DNA of 32,410 nucleotides from Bacteroidales bacterium (GTDB lineage Bacteria > Bacteroidota > Bacteroidia > Bacteroidales > UBA932). How positions within the stretch are numbered: position 1 is the stretch's first letter; the number at the start of each line of letters is the position of its first letter. The stretch spans positions 1-32,410 of the forward strand of contig JAGAIY010000021.1 of NCBI GenBank assembly GCA_017626355.1. The letters are read 5' to 3'. Below, in pieces: positions 32,307 through 32,410 of the stretch. A program made the position numbers and the translations under genes. The notes beneath the pieces are model-generated. The model made no database searches. It had not been told where the DNA came from and saw only the letters and a list, made by a program, of their open reading frames with translations.

Positions 32307-32410
32307 TTATTTCAAAAGGTCTGTTACGTATGGGAGAAGTGCAAGATGTCTTGCCCTCTTAACTGCCTGAGCCACCTTTCTCTGGAACTTGAGTGAAGTA
32401 CCTGTGAGAC
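32307..32410 (-). CDS. rpsR: 30S ribosomal protein S18 (bS18), C-terminal part
   Basis: Only the last 33 codons plus the stop are in the window; the gene runs off the right edge. The fragment reads [19 protein letters not shown] and then [14 protein letters not shown], which is the conserved C-terminus of bS18, a small-subunit platform protein that contacts bS6. Two TAA stops in a row (32309-32304) end it. It lies 16 nt upstream of the rplI start, and the two are co-transcribed. Confidence 0.93.
   Translation of the reverse strand, partial: LTGTSLKFQRKVAQAVKRARHLALLPYVTDLLK

Overview
The window looks like chromosome from a member of the Bacteroidota, most likely order Bacteroidales. The evidence is Bacteroidetes-type promoters (TTG/TTTG, 19 bp, TAnnTTTG), many lipoproteins with SC/AC lipoboxes, and families largely confined to this phylum (DUF4493, PCMD, DUF3575, DUF6913). 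I cannot fix the genus. The sequence begins in intergenic DNA and ends inside rpsR.

Layout. (1) 157-3822, plus strand: a small secreted protein, then a run of a two-TM protein, a CaCA-type Na+/Ca2+ exchanger and a Na/Pi cotransporter-PhoU fusion, closed by a hairpin shared with the convergent guanine deaminase. (2) 3880-7324, minus strand: guanine deaminase, a small lipoprotein, and a tightly overlapping trio (PfkB/adenosine kinase, DUF6913, DUF368 undecaprenyl-phosphate translocase family). (3) 7409-9604: a UPF0104/LPG-synthase-TM flippase-like protein, convergent with an overlapping pair made of a MauE/thioredoxin-like membrane protein and a Cys-rich lipoprotein. (4) 9605-10845: a gene desert with two related 26-nt palindromes alternating with two related hairpins. 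(5) 10846-25930, minus strand: one long apparent operon, about 15 kb, of surface proteins. A DUF3575/OmpA-like protein comes first, then eight DUF4493 lipoproteins (two carrying a C-terminal PCMD-type domain), one PCMD lipoprotein without DUF4493, and one outer-membrane beta-barrel. (6) 26116-30295, plus strand: parE, a PlsC-like acyltransferase and an acyl-CoA synthetase. (7) 30362-31615: a REP-associated tyrosine transposase (RAYT) surrounded by four related hairpins, one of which also forms the terminator of the acyl-CoA synthetase operon. (8) 31796-32410, minus strand: rpsR-rplI ribosomal genes.

The most interesting part is region 5. All eight DUF4493 proteins share a lipidated Cys, a short beta-strand-like stretch, and then a basic cleavage-like site ([ST]-K-A, or A-K-S in one) 28-32 residues after the Cys. 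This recalls the N-terminus of type V pilins (FimA/Mfa1), where an Arg-specific protease removes the first strand so subunits can polymerise by strand exchange. With a DUF3575 protein at the head, a family also seen in Bacteroides fimbrial loci, the operon can be read as a candidate multi-subunit surface polymer or adhesin. That reading is inference. No function can be proved from sequence alone.

The second system worth attention is the RAYT with its own small set of REP-like hairpins.
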